A stretch of 64,000 bases of DNA from Plectrocnemia conspersa (lineage: Eukaryota; Arthropoda; Insecta; Trichoptera; Polycentropodidae): contig VTFK01000157.1 in assembly GCA_009617715.1 (NCBI GenBank), positions 744,001 through 808,000 of the forward strand, written 5' to 3'. Shown piece by piece: positions 24,271 through 35,469 of this stretch. The notes under the pieces are model-generated. The model was not told the origin of the DNA, did no database searches, and saw only the letters and a list, made by a program, of their open reading frames with translations. Within the stretch, counting starts at the first letter, position 1; the number at the start of each line of letters is the position of its first letter. Position numbers and translations under genes: made by a program.

Positions 24271-26425
24271 CATTTAAAAATTTACTTCGTATTCGTCTTG
24301 TAATTGTTTATTAAAATCGTTGAGATAATGTCTGAAGCATGAGTAAAGGTCACTTTAACCCAATAAGAGAAAACATAGTAAAGACCTTGTAGGTGAAAGT
24401 ATTAATTTGATAACCATTTGTTTTTAATCGTCTATACTCCTACTGAATCCTGTACGATGAATTACATATAAGATCACTAGTTACAGGAACAAAATAAATT
24501 ATATTAATAAAAGTCTTTTTAATTGAAATATTTTTATATAAAAAAATTCATTACATTAATAATGATATATATATATTCATTCTTTTTAGTATTATTATTA
24601 AACACTTAAAGTACACCTAAAACTACAACATTAATATGATATAATCTACATAACATATTATGTTGCTTATAGCTAATATTATTGTAACTCAATTTTTGTA
24701 TCCTTTAAATAATCAATTATTTGTATTTATGCGTATGTATGTAATGAACACAATAGGCAATTTAAAATTCTGTTTTATTTCTAAAACTTTAAAACAGATT
24801 TTAATATGTTTTTCTAACACTAAAATTATCTAAATGTGAAAAATTATATTAAAATTAGCTACGAGAAGCAATGTGTGGCATCAAACTGTATTATAAATAA
24901 AAGCATAACCACAAAATTTGATTCAGGCACTTTTTCATATGTACATTTGTAACAATATCAAAATAAAACACATACATAAATAAATCAGTGTATTAATGGA
25001 TAAAGTAAAATTGAATTCAACATTTAAAAGTACATAATGTTTCGCATTCGAAAAATATAGAAACCACAAAAAATTCACAAAAAGGAAACTCAAATCAGTA
25101 AAACGAAACATCTATTAAGAATATTCTAATAGATGTAAAAAATCTTATATGTAAATAAGAATAACACCGTAATGTGTCTTTTGTAATTAAAACTAAACTA
25201 TGATATGTAATGTATATACAAAATAATGACTTTATAGTTGGCTGGCTCTGTTCAACCCCCAAATAAATCACATTTTAATTGAAGAATATTATTATTCTTA
25301 TAAAAGTTTTCTATCGCATATAGATAACGTATTTTTATTTAAAATGGAAAAGTGGATTATTTTTTTTTTCAAAAATCTAAATGGGTAAAATAATTATATT
25401 TAAATGATAAAATGAAATATGTAGGTTAAAATCAAGCCAACACTATATGCATATCAGTAGATAAGTTCGCGTAATTGAGATAAAGGAACTCTTAGGTTAA
25501 AACTAAATACGGTGAATTTCTCAACAACTAAGTGTTTATCATAAAGTTCTACACAAAACAAGAAAAAAGCTCTCACGCTACATTGGAATAGATGGAAAAT
25601 ATATACAGGAAACATTCTCATTCTAAGATGATGATCTACAAAGTTTTTGGAAGATGATTATCGACAAGGAAGATTTGTTAAAGCACTATCGAAAATGTAT
25701 AGAAAAATATACTAAATTGAAGAAGATACCAATTTTATCATCTTGAAAAATCTTCATGTATATCTTGACCAAATTACTGTTTAACAAAAGTTTAATGCAA
25801 TTAATTTTAATTTAAAAGTAACTATTTTCTATTTAAAATATTTTTTAAGGTTTAAAATTATTAATCAGGAGAAATGATATTTTTATTATTGTTACATATA
25901 GGGACAATTCATCGAAAAAAAAATCTATTACGTCATCTTATCTACCTCTAAAGTACATATATTATTAGGAATTTTATTTTAAGATTAATTAAAAAAATAT
26001 AAGATAAAATAAAAATAATTAATTCATAATAGAAAATGGTAGATATAAAGTGCCTCTACAACACAAATGTTTTTGGAAGAACAAGAAAAACTCCCAGAAA
26101 TATTACTTGGAACAAATTACAAATTTTGAAAGCGTTTTGTAAAAAAAATCATACATTTTGTATTTAATCTAGTATTACATAATTTCAACTTTTCAAGCAC
26201 TTTATAACTATATTATTATCTCAAAACACATTAATGAGTGATTCGTTTTTGCATCTAAGCGTCATACATATTTTTATGATAATATTAATTATTTCCGTAC
26301 AAGTAGGATTAATTTAAGACAGAATTGTACATATTTTAAAATATGCGTTTACTCAAAATTCAATGATTTTCAATATCTTAATAATGAAAAAAATACATAA
26401 AACAAATAATTATCATACATGAGTA
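24271..26425. other. AT-rich intergenic DNA, nothing recognised
   Basis: Homopolymer- and AT-repeat-rich spacer between the PEBP and RING genes. It has no ORF above 60 codons and no repeats or transposon hallmarks. Part of the right end presumably includes the RING gene 3' UTR. Confidence 0.5.
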
Positions 26426-27187
26426 TTATGTCACTAGTATTTCGTTTCTGCAGACAGGACATTTATTGCTTTCCTTTCTCCATGTCGATATACAATCAGT
26501 GTGAAAACTATGATAACAACCTAGAGTGGTTCGTGAATACTGATCTATTTCATCAAAGCATATAATGCAATTTCTATCAGCCGGTCTTTCCTCTCTGAAA
26601 AAATAAGTGGTAAAAAATATTAAATATTTTTAAAGCTTAACTTGATATTATTCTAAAATAAAAGGTGATTCATAAATGTTGCTACAAAAGTAAATATTAA
26701 TAACTTGGTTTATAAGCAGGTTAGACGATGTAATTATTTCACAGGCTGAATCTCCTGCTTTCTTGGTTAAGAAACCACATAAATGGGAAACAAATTGCAA
26801 TTCTTTCGGGCGATGGACTATATGTAAGTGAAAATTGGAAAGGTTTAATACATTCGGTCAAAGTTCTAATAGATTCAACATTTAATAACACCAAATAACA
26901 GTGCAGTGAATGCAACAGCTGATAAAAATCCCAGTTTGTAAACAACAAATGGTGTTTAGGTTTTAATTTAAGCTTTACCTTTCTTTCTTTTTTTGTTTAT
27001 TACTAGTAGGTGGTTCTGAATGATTAGAACGTCGCTGCACCGATGGTTCCGGTTGTGGTACATAGCGCCTATTTTGTTGTGGTTCATGTGCTGTCGGTGT
27101 ATTTTGGTTTACTAGAAAATAAACGAACATGCCTAGCGCCATTCCGACTCCTAACACAACCGCAGTTATTGCATGTGGAACTGACAT
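26426..27187 (-). CDS. Small membrane-anchored RING-H2 E3 ligase, two coding exons
   Basis: RING-H2 domains recruit E2-ubiquitin and transfer ubiquitin to substrates; the membrane segment suggests action at an organelle or plasma membrane. Coding exons on the minus strand are 27187-26979 and 26594-26426. The donor reads AG|GTAAAG, the acceptor is a TTTTTTCAG tract, and the intron is 384 bp with a split Arg codon, giving 125 aa. Residues 9-26 form one hydrophobic helix. Residues 27-70 are a polar linker ending in a basic KQKKKER cluster. The RING ligands are C79, C82, C96, H98, H101, C104, C115 and C118, spaced C-x2-C-x13-C-x-H-x2-H-x2-C-x10-C-x2-C, with the E2-contact Ile80 and Trp108 in place. 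A second acceptor (TTTTTTACAG) ends at 27191, just before the ATG, implying a 5' UTR intron. The exact family cannot be named. Confidence 0.9.
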
Positions 27188-27195
27188 GATCTGTA
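27188..27195 (-). other. 5' UTR splice acceptor of the RING gene
   Basis: On the minus strand TTTTTTACAG ends 3 nt before the ATG (acceptor AG at 27192-27191). This predicts a non-coding first exon further upstream (higher coordinates), whose donor I could not locate with confidence. Confidence 0.6.
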
Positions 27196-27451
27196 AAAAA
27201 CATAATTATTTAGGCACGATTTAAAAAGGTTTACACAAATAAAATTTGAGCAAATAGGTATTCTTGACTTTGTTTTGGACAAAGAGGTGTACAAATAACA
27301 ATACACTTCCAGTTCTTTTAGTTGAAATGTAAGAAGCTTAAAATGTTAAAACGAAAAAAAAAGGAATTAAAGTCGGTGTATGATACTAATATCTATATGA
27401 TTGTAATGTTAGTCCAGTAACAACCAACAAGTATTTGACCAGCGCCATAAA

Positions 27452-27490
27452 CCAGTAGTATAAGTCGGTGTCTAATACCTGAAAGACTTA
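27452..27490 (+). repeat. tRNA-like SINE fragment, copy 1
   Basis: CCAGTAGTATAAGTCGG followed by TGTCTAATACCTGAAAGAC closely matches 63318-63353. Only the 5' half is preserved here; the B-box part seen in the other copy is lost. Confidence 0.5.
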
Positions 27491-27565
27491 GGATTCTTAT
27501 ATTTATTGTCAAAGGGCTTAAAATTGGCAATCATTGACAGATTGCCAACACTGTCACACAATAAC

Positions 27566-27714
27566 TTAAACACTAGGTTTACAGGTATAAACACGTCAAT
27601 TTGACGGGTGTCATTAAAAATAGGTACATAGTGACCAGATTTTCAAAAATATAGATAGTGTTAATATAAATCAGAAAGCCGTCAATTTGACGGATTCCGT
27701 AAATCTAGTGTTAA
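27566..27714. mobile_element. piggyBac-type MITE flanked by TTAA
   Basis: A 141-bp body lies between two TTAA tetranucleotides (27566-27569 and 27711-27714), the target duplicated by piggyBac elements. The ends are inverted copies. The left end reads ACACTAGGTTTACAGG; the right end in reverse reads CACTAGATTTACGGAATC. Both continue into a palindromic GTCAATTTGAC core near each end (about 27598 and 27681). There is no ORF. The left end carries one extra A. A decayed piggyBac transposase lies 0.7 kb away, consistent with this superfamily, though not necessarily the same family. Confidence 0.75.
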
Positions 27715-27717
27715 AAG

Positions 27718-27870
27718 GTGCTACGTCGACAATATAATGAATTGTATCGCAACACTCCTAGCAAAAAGACACTAGAATATAAATACAGATACAATCTGTA
27801 ATATCCCTTGTAGAGATATCTGAGAAATTTTCGAAGACGCTACGAACTGATAAAAATCTCAGATCATTTT
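27718..27870 (+). repeat. Dispersed repeat family A, 3' fragment
   Basis: Aligns with 35673-35880. Both read GCTACGYCGA, then TTAGCAAAAA-type and AAATACAGATA blocks, then CCCTTG, then (A/G)ACGCTAC(A/G)AAC. The copy lacks the open frame present upstream in the 35.5-kb copy. It lies between the MITE and the piggyBac remnant in the upstream region shared by the RING and NRBF2 genes. Confidence 0.65.
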
Positions 27871-28397
27871 CTTAGATTATGCCCGTAAGGCATGAAACTC
27901 TGTTACTGACGGGACTTCTCGAAAGACATATTTTCTTTTGATTATTGCAATTATGTCCCTGAAAACCATTTTGGATATACCTTACCATATCTACGGTAAG
28001 ATGTACTGTTTCCTAGGGAAACATTAGTTTCACAAATCGACGACGATATTTTATTATTTTAAATTATACTTTGGAATGTAGATAAATTTACATAAAATTA
28101 ACGACTGCAAGATAAATAAATGCAGATAAAAATAACAACAGCGTTATAAATAAATATGATACTATGTACTATATACAAATACACAATATTAACATTTTCC
28201 GCTCGTAAGGTTATATTACTCGGATAGTGCGTCAGGCGCACCATTTCAATTAATGAAATATAACGTCGATTTTTGGGTATTTCTTGTGCATGTTTTGAAT
28301 GGGATTTCTTATCAAAAAAATATCATTTTTACTTGAATCAAGCCGGAGAGAGTTCATTTATCGCGATAAGTCGGAGTTTTTTGATGACTAAATTTAA

Positions 28398-28857
28398 ATG
28401 CAGATGTGTCGTAGCTATCTCGCAAAGGCAATAGTTGGCTATCCTCTTCGGCATACACGCATTGGTGACGTTTTTATTGCCTATTGTGTTTTCGACAGTG
28501 TCTCGGGTGTCCATAATTTGTGTCTAAGTAAGACTTATTGTAAAAAAACAGTTCTATCGCTGAATAGTGATTACAATGATAATATGTTTTGTAATGATAG
28601 TGATGGGGAGGATTTCATGTTTGATTTTTCATCTTCCAATGATGATAGTAAATAAAGTAACGTCGAAATTAGGCCTGTTGCCTTGAATCGAAGATGGAAT
28701 ACAGGCAATTTAAATAATAGCGACGAAGAAACGGTACCTCAAACAATTCGCCACATCAGAAAATTTGAGAATAATAACTAGTAAAGACAAACAAACAAAC
28801 TGTATACAACCTATTGATTATTTTCAATTGTTTTTCACTGATCAGTTGGTATACTAA
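28398..28857 (+). pseudogene. Decayed piggyBac-like transposase, N-terminal part
   Basis: The frame at 28398-28655 ends in an acidic Asp/Ser-rich segment (SDGEDFMFDFSSSNDDSK), typical of piggyBac transposase N-termini. At 28801-28854 a second open stretch reads CIQPIDYFQLFFTDQLVY, matching the start of the DDE_Tnp_1_7 domain (P-x-D-Y-F-x-L-F-F-T-D). Two stop codons follow at 28855-28860, and the catalytic aspartate region is not found downstream. It is a dead fragment, lying between the divergent RING and NRBF2 genes. Confidence 0.7.
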
Positions 28858-28859
28858 TA

Positions 28860-30280
28860 GAACTTGGGGATTTAAGAAAAATTTAATTTATAATAAATCA
28901 ACATCCCACATATTATATAATAAATGCAACATTTCATTTGACCTTCGATGGGAGGTATTTTAGTTTATAAAAATATACCTAACATCAGTTTATATAAACT
29001 AGTGGATATTTTGATTGTTGTAAACGGTAAAATTTTGTATTTCTGCAAGCGTTTGTTCGTTCGCAGGTAGATTTATTTATGGTTAAAACATTTGTTGACC
29101 ATAAATATTTTAAAATGGGTCGTCGCCCTATTGTGTTAATTCATTGTTATAGATTGTCAACCAATGGTAATTGAGAGAACCAAAAACAAAATTAAAATGT
29201 AATTTAGAGTAATGATTTCTACATTTTTGGTATTGATATTTATGCCCTACATATATAATTTTAATTTTTAAAAAGAATTTTAACATTTTCAGTTTTTCCC
29301 GAGCTGGCGACATACCTAGTACAATAATGATTACGAGTGCAAAAGGTTAATATTGAATATTTACACTCGGTAATAACACGGGTGGAAAAGGTTGGCGTTT
29401 ACTGAACTAGTCTATAATATGCGCATATCAACGAAAGATAAAAATAACCTACATATAGTTAGTGGATGTTTTTCTTTTTAATAAAATGCTAAATTTTTAC
29501 CTACGGTTAAGATAAAATTTCAGAACGGAATTATACGTATTATTATGGTCAACAAACGATCAGCCGGGCAGCTTGGCGTCGAGTAAACGCAAAGAAAAGA
29601 ATGTTGCCATAACAAAAAAATTATTATGTGACGATATTAACGTGTGTTTTTTTAAATACAGTATATTTTTAAATAATCAGTATCATATAACTAAGATTAT
29701 TAAAATAAAAAAAACGTTCCAAATTTCAAATCAAAAGTTAAACTTTTCCCCTTCTGTGTGCATAAAGTTTATGTGTCATCTTATCAGTTAAATATCTCTA
29801 CAATACCTGCATTGATACCGTTGCGGCAGGATCGAGAACCAGTTAATACAATAAAGCAATTTTATATATTTTTTCTATCGAAAGTAAAATATATACATTC
29901 GAGTTCTTTACAGTCGTTTGTAAAATAACAATGACAAAATATCATCGCTTTTGTCAAACCCTTTTATTGTTTTTAAATGAACAAATGTTTGTAAAGCTTT
30001 TTGTTTTATTTATTAATTATTCAACAGCAGCTCTTTCCGTTGCAAACTTCAATCCATTTAATTAAACAATTTTTAATTCTAGCTATTATTTTACTTGAAA
30101 AATATGAATATTGTAAAAAAAAAATATTTTTTTTATCAATTAATAATTTTTTCTAATAAATAAAGAATATAGATGACAAAACTCTTTAATGAAATACCGT
30201 ATGTAGAAAAAATATACTTATACTATAAAAGTAAACAAAGGGTATTAATTGACAAAAAAATGGTAAAAAATATTAAATTA
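28860..30280. other. AT-rich spacer with possible transposon debris
   Basis: No intact gene. A weak open frame at 29573-29791 begins ASSKRKEKNVAITKKL, vaguely like the N-terminus of CENP-B/pogo proteins, but it lacks a normal start and decays into low complexity. No terminal inverted repeats were found for the piggyBac remnant. Confidence 0.35.
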
Positions 30281-30498
30281 CTTTAAGAATAGCAATTTAC
30301 TATTTAAAAATATTAATAAAGTGAATAAAATATTTGCAGTATCGGAACTTGTCATAGACGTTCTGGAATCCAAAACTAGAATTTTTTCAAGGATAGTTTG
30401 ATTGTCGACAGCAGTCTTCAGTAGCTTAAAGACATGCTTAGTGACATGTAACTTTCTGCAAGAACTCAGCGAATCGTATGCCAACGCTCCTAAAAGTG
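30281..30498 (-). other. Possible orphan terminal exon
   Basis: On the minus strand a pyrimidine-rich tract ending CACTTTTAG (about 30491) precedes an open frame running to a stop at 30280. The translation begins ALAYDSLSSCRKLHVTKHVF and has a balanced, amphipathic, helical-repeat-like composition unlike the chance ORFs here. I could not find an upstream exon in the 380 bp before NRBF2 starts, so this may be a last exon of a gene that spans or overlaps NRBF2, a retained pseudogene piece, or chance. Family unknown. Confidence 0.3.
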
Positions 30499-30779
30499 AG
30501 ACATTGAGACACACCCCTTATAAAATAAAGCAGTTTTGCTAATACAAATTTAGTTTTGTGCCACGAAAGTTAATTGGGCTGAGATTGTTTTACATTTTAC
30601 TAATACTGTAAGAGAAATGCTTAGTATATATTTTAATAATATTATTAACAAAAAAAATATAAGTTTTGTAATTTTTTGGTGAAAATAGCTGGAAATTATA
30701 GCATTTTGAGAAAACCTAGAAGTAAATAATAAGTGAATGTATTGGGTTTGAAAATATGGGGTCGATTAACGTATTTTCG

Positions 30780-30881
30780 TTACTTCGGAAATAACGAGCA
30801 AGTGACAAGCTTATATGGGCACGTCTCGTTGCGAACGCGTGTGACGTTTTTGCTGTGGTCAGTTTGTTTCTCCAACTTTGC
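30780..30881 (+). promoter_or_regulatory. NRBF2 5' flank / promoter
   Basis: CpG-bearing DNA (GGGCACGTCTCGTTGCGAAC, CGCGTGTGACGTTTTTGC) stands out immediately upstream of the NRBF2 start codon. It includes a TGACG half-CRE and no TATA box, as expected for a housekeeping promoter. The transcription start cannot be placed. Confidence 0.45.
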
Positions 30882-31858
30882 ATGGATAATTCGCCGCTAA
30901 ATGAGGTAGGTAGTGTTCTAAAATAAATCCGAGAGCTAGCTGTGACTTTTATGTTTGACGAAAGGGTTTAATTTTTTAGGCCCATTATCGACACAGAAAA
31001 GCCGAGGCTAGTATGCGACAGCATCGATACGACGACGCAATTGGCCACCACAAACGTGCAGCTGAACTATTAGAGAAAACCATCTGCCTGACGACTTCCA
31101 TCAAAGCCGCCGAATCGATCAGGCTGCAGCGCGAATACCACGTCAAGCAGCAGGACATCATCACGGCGAAGAAAGATCGCGAGCAAGAGCATAGAAAGAA
31201 GTGCACCGAGAAGCAAGAGTCTGCTAAGAAAAAAGACGAAATGTCGAAGCGAATCAATATAGAACCCAACAAAGATCAAATGACGCCTATCAACATAAAG
31301 GCGGCCGTCAACAGGACTATGGACGACGCCGACTCGTTGCTGCTGTTCTTAGTTAAAAAGCACAACGGCGAACCCATATCGTTCAACAACATCAACGAGG
31401 AAGACATCACCTACAAACAGCCCAAGAGCGACGAGACTATAATAGAAGAACTCCAAACAGTCAATCAACAACTGAGGACGTTCATTACGCAACTGTTCGA
31501 TCAGTTGGAGGAACTTAAATTAGAAAGTCAAACGCTCAAGTCGCAGTTGAGGGGTTTAGAATCGGGCGACCGCGATCACCACAACGAGTCTCTCGTCTTG
31601 GAAGAGACGAGCCCGGAGCTGAGCCCCACCGAGCCGCCGATAGTGCCACGTTTGAACGTCATGACCGAATCTATCAGTGACAATTTATCTCCGTTCGTAT
31701 TCTCGCCCGCCAGCGATCTCAGTCCCGAAGAAAACGACAGCGAAGAAATAAAAGAATTGCCGCCGTTGGAGCTGCCTAGTTTCGATTTCAAATCTATGAT
31801 GAACGAATTGAAAGCCAAACGCGAAGCAAATAAGTGTTTGATTCGAAAGGACATTTAA
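30882..31858 (+). CDS. NRBF2: NRBF2 orthologue, autophagy PI3K complex I subunit, two exons
   Basis: NRBF2 (yeast Atg38 relative) binds ATG14-VPS15-VPS34-Beclin 1 and boosts PI3P production for autophagosome formation. Exon 1 is 30882-30905 (MDNSPLNE) and exon 2 is 30980-31858. The 74-bp intron runs GTAGGT to TTTTTTAG in phase 0, giving 300 aa, close to the ~287 aa of the human protein. The junction reads SPLNEAHYRHRKAE, matching SP/GPLN-AH----RRAD of vertebrate NRBF2. This rules out the internal Met at 31013 as the start. Residues ~4-80 form the MIT three-helix domain (RYDDAIGHHKRAAELLEKT). A charged helix follows, then DDADSLLLFLVKK at ~123-135 and DETIIEEL before the coiled coil at ~160-203. 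The acidic Ser/Pro-rich tail ends with LPPLELPSFDF, like the human LPPLDFP motif. Exon GC is well above the surroundings. Confidence 0.96.
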
Positions 31859-32223
31859 TTATTAACATATTTATGTAGGTAATTTTAAATGTAAATTGTA
31901 AATGGACACAAATTAGTTTAAAGTATTGTTACCTTAAGTGCCTGTTACTATTGTTTTATTATATGAAAGATATTTATTTCTAATGATTTTCAGCTAAAAT
32001 ATCTATGTTTTAATCGATAAAGTTCCTAATTTGATTATCTGAAATTTATACCTATGTATTATATATTTAATGCGAGTAACAGGTTATTATTAATGTTTTA
32101 ATTTGCCGTCGACGATTCGATTTATGATTGAAGGTAAAAGAAGATAAGAGTGACAATTAATGTAAACTAGCTATATTATCATGTATTATAAGAGAATCAC
32201 TTTTTTTAAGATCAAGTTACATA

Positions 32224-32229
32224 AATAAA
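32224..32229 (+). terminator. Candidate poly(A) signal of NRBF2
   Basis: AATAAA about 365 bp after the NRBF2 stop, followed by AT-rich and then TGTTTT-containing sequence. Earlier AT-rich words could also serve, so the site is tentative. Confidence 0.4.
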
Positions 32230-35200
32230 TTAAATTAACACATAAAGTGTTTTAATAATCTTCAACTTACCTTTTGTTACAAAATCAGTGTAAAGAACTC
32301 AAATGTTACCTATTACTTTTTAGTCAATGTGAATGAATAATAAGTTTATATATTTATTATAGCATCGACAGTAAGTCAGCATAAAGAACGCAAATAATTA
32401 TATTGCCCTACCAACAGAGCTTGATAAACAAAACTCAGTTCTTTTTCAACTTGTGCAACGGGAGAATTATTTCTGACAAAGGTATCTGGTATAAGAAAAC
32501 TAATATTGTTTTGTTTCAAGGTGATTCGTCACTAAAACAATTGCAGATAAATAGAATGTACTGTATCTGCGCATCAACCGTAATGTCTCCTAAAGATAAT
32601 AAAAGAGGCGAAGTCGTGTTCTCCCATTGGCGAAGATGGTTTCCTGGTCTGTGTCAGGGGTGTTTGTTTTTGATCCAAGACTTAAGTATTTAATTTATTA
32701 TTGATATTTGTCCAACAATTTCTGGCACGTTCACATAAAGTTGTATAAATATGTTAATGTATACATGAAGGATCCGATCGTCTTCAAAGCAAATTGAACT
32801 TCGGATTCTAGACGTCAAGCTGGACTAGGATTGATGTGAAGGGGGAAGCAGCTGCTTTCATGATCTTCTCCATCTGTCAATAGTCCATGGTTCTACTTGG
32901 TTCAACTTTTTACGAATTCAGTGAGTCCAAGTCGTGACTTCACAGTAGACAGATGATAGTCTGCTTATTAATTCATTTTATCATTACTACATCGTTTCAA
33001 TCCAAGGCAAACACCTTGAGTTCAGATTTTATCAGCTAAGCAGCATCTCGACTTTAATCGTCAGATTTAATCGAAAGTCCAGTAGCGAACATCTTAATAT
33101 ATCATGTATAAAGTAAATATTGCACAGAACTTGTACGGCTGATCTAATATTTGGTAGTGCATATGATATATTTATTTGTAAATATATTCACATGATCAAA
33201 AAGCTTAATGCAAATGCGCCCTGCATATAAAATAATTTATTTATTAAAGATAAGCAACATAAATTAATTTTTAAAGCCTTTTTTAGCTCCTGTAAGAAGT
33301 ATGAAATCTAGAAATACTTCATTCAGTAATCGGATCGCTCTCGCTAAAGGGGAATATCAAAATGTTTTATTTTACCTTTATATTATAAGAATAACTGCAA
33401 CTTAACATTTATTAATCTTGAACAGTAAATAAATAATGAATGCAAATTATCTAGTAGCAATGGAGAATCGGTAATCAATCTAATGCATTTCAATATTTTC
33501 CAATTGTATGCATATATCAAAAAGTGAGTGAACAGTTGTGTTTATGTCATTTATAAACAACAGCGGAGCAAATATTTATCTTTGCAGCAAGCTAACTGCT
33601 CTTATGAATATTGTGAATCATAAAAGCAACGTGTAGTTAAAGAAGAACATTGTTAAATGATCGGAAAACCTAAGATTGATATGTTTGTTGGTTAAGATTG
33701 AATGGTTCATTTTATGAAAAGGTTCATCAAAATCTGTATCTAATATATCTGTTTGAGTGAATTATAATAGTAGAAATCTTTCAACTTAAGTAATACTGTT
33801 AAACCTCAATATGTAAAAAATGTAAAAATGGTTACAAACATCCTATTAATGTTATACATTGGATACCCTGCTTGTAAACAATGTTCATACCTACTTTATC
33901 ATTGTAAAAAATCACATAATATTTTCAATCCACTATTGAGACTTCACTGACATTGTATTGTGCTGTTTATTTTCTTAAAAACAAAAAAACATTCCGAAAA
34001 CCTAGTTTTATATAAAGGACACCTTCTCACCCGCATTAGTCAGTTATATCAAGGATTTACTGTATCTTTATATTATTTGAAAATATTGTTTTTTTTGTAA
34101 CAGTTTACAGATCCAAATTTATCTCATAGATGTACACACTGTATACCGTTTTTTACTGTCTAATCATCTCAACTTTGCTCTTTTTTTTATTCGGAGATAA
34201 GAAGACCGGCTGACATCAGCTTTTTAATTGGACGGCTGTTTGATAAATGATGCTACTAATCAAATACATAGTGTCATCAGGAATGCACATAGACATAGAA
34301 TTGACATGGAGAAATAATGTATGAACTAAACACAAACAATTGGGATACAGTCAGAGAAAACATTATTTGTTAATAATCTAATATGTATAATAATAGACTG
34401 CTCTTTTATTCTTATAAAAAATCTGTCTTGAAGCTGATATAGATATATGGAATATAACTATAGGGTTCAGCAAGTAACTCTAATAACAAATTTACATAAA
34501 GATTACAGATCAAAATGTTGAGAATTAATATGCCTTTTTGTTTTAAAAAGCATATTCAATATTTCAAGCTCCGCATTGCGTCTTTGAGTTTGAATTTATA
34601 AATTGTCAAATATTGACTGAAAAGATATTAATAAATAATTAATATCGTTATATTCTCTAGTCCGTTTTAGAATCTGTTGCGAGTAAATACTTTTGTCGTT
34701 AGTCGTTGAATATTATAGGCAAAATTCACACTGCTACTTTTTTATATTTTTTTCTGCATATATTATATCTATTTATATATAGTCTATGATTATGTGTAAG
34801 AGTATGTTATAAACTGTGCTTAACAAGATAATATTACATCTTTAGTTAAAACTTCCTATAAAAAATATTTATAAAAAAATGAAGTGGGTAGTGTTTTATA
34901 ACACATATATTAACTATAAAAAATATATTTAAAAATGCAATATTTGTAAACATTTTTATAAACAGAAATCTACATAGTTCTTTAAGCCTTTACAATTTAC
35001 AGGACGGAATTTTTAAATGTATTTATTTATGATAGCAAAGTTATACACCTTTAAATCAAATCTATCATTTCATTAAAATAAAAAATATCTTAAATATAAA
35101 CTTATTATGAAAAATATTTGCATTTTTATTATATGAATACGAAAATATTATAAATAAACTCGAACGAAAGAGTTTCTTCAATAAAAAAAGTTTTTTTATA

Positions 35201-35460
35201 TATTCTAAAGAAACGCAATAAGTCGAAATATGTATATAACACGCCTCCAGTTCAAAATTTGTTTTAAAAGTCAAATATGAAAAAGTTCTCAAGTTTCAAC
35301 GCAATTTCGTTTAGATTATTGCTGAACTTTGAATGTGGTGCAAATTTAAAATGCGAAATGAATGCTTCAATAAAACATTGTTTACGCTTTTCTTGTGTTT
35401 GTTATGTATTATAATATATATTTTTTGTTTTGCATACCCGAAATAGATGAGCACTATCCC
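32230..35460. other. Intergenic DNA downstream of NRBF2, nothing recognised
   Basis: AT-rich with slightly more mixed composition at 32400-33100. The plus frame at 32403-32693 and the minus frame at 35065-35292 show no domains. No repeats, RNA genes or transposon ends were identified by eye. Confidence 0.45.
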
Positions 35461-35469
35461 ATATTTTTT

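Noticed and set aside
29573..29791. SKRKEKNVAITKKL resembling a CENP-B/pogo N-terminus
   Set aside because: There is no ATG, the similarity is limited to a few basic residues, and it decays at once into low-complexity sequence.
30902..30918. ATGAGGTAGGTAGTG as let-7-like sequence
   Set aside because: It is the NRBF2 exon 1 end plus its splice donor, with no hairpin partner.
30985..31854. Long minus-strand ORFs opposite NRBF2
   Set aside because: They are antisense shadows of the NRBF2 coding exon; the plus-strand frame has clear family similarity.
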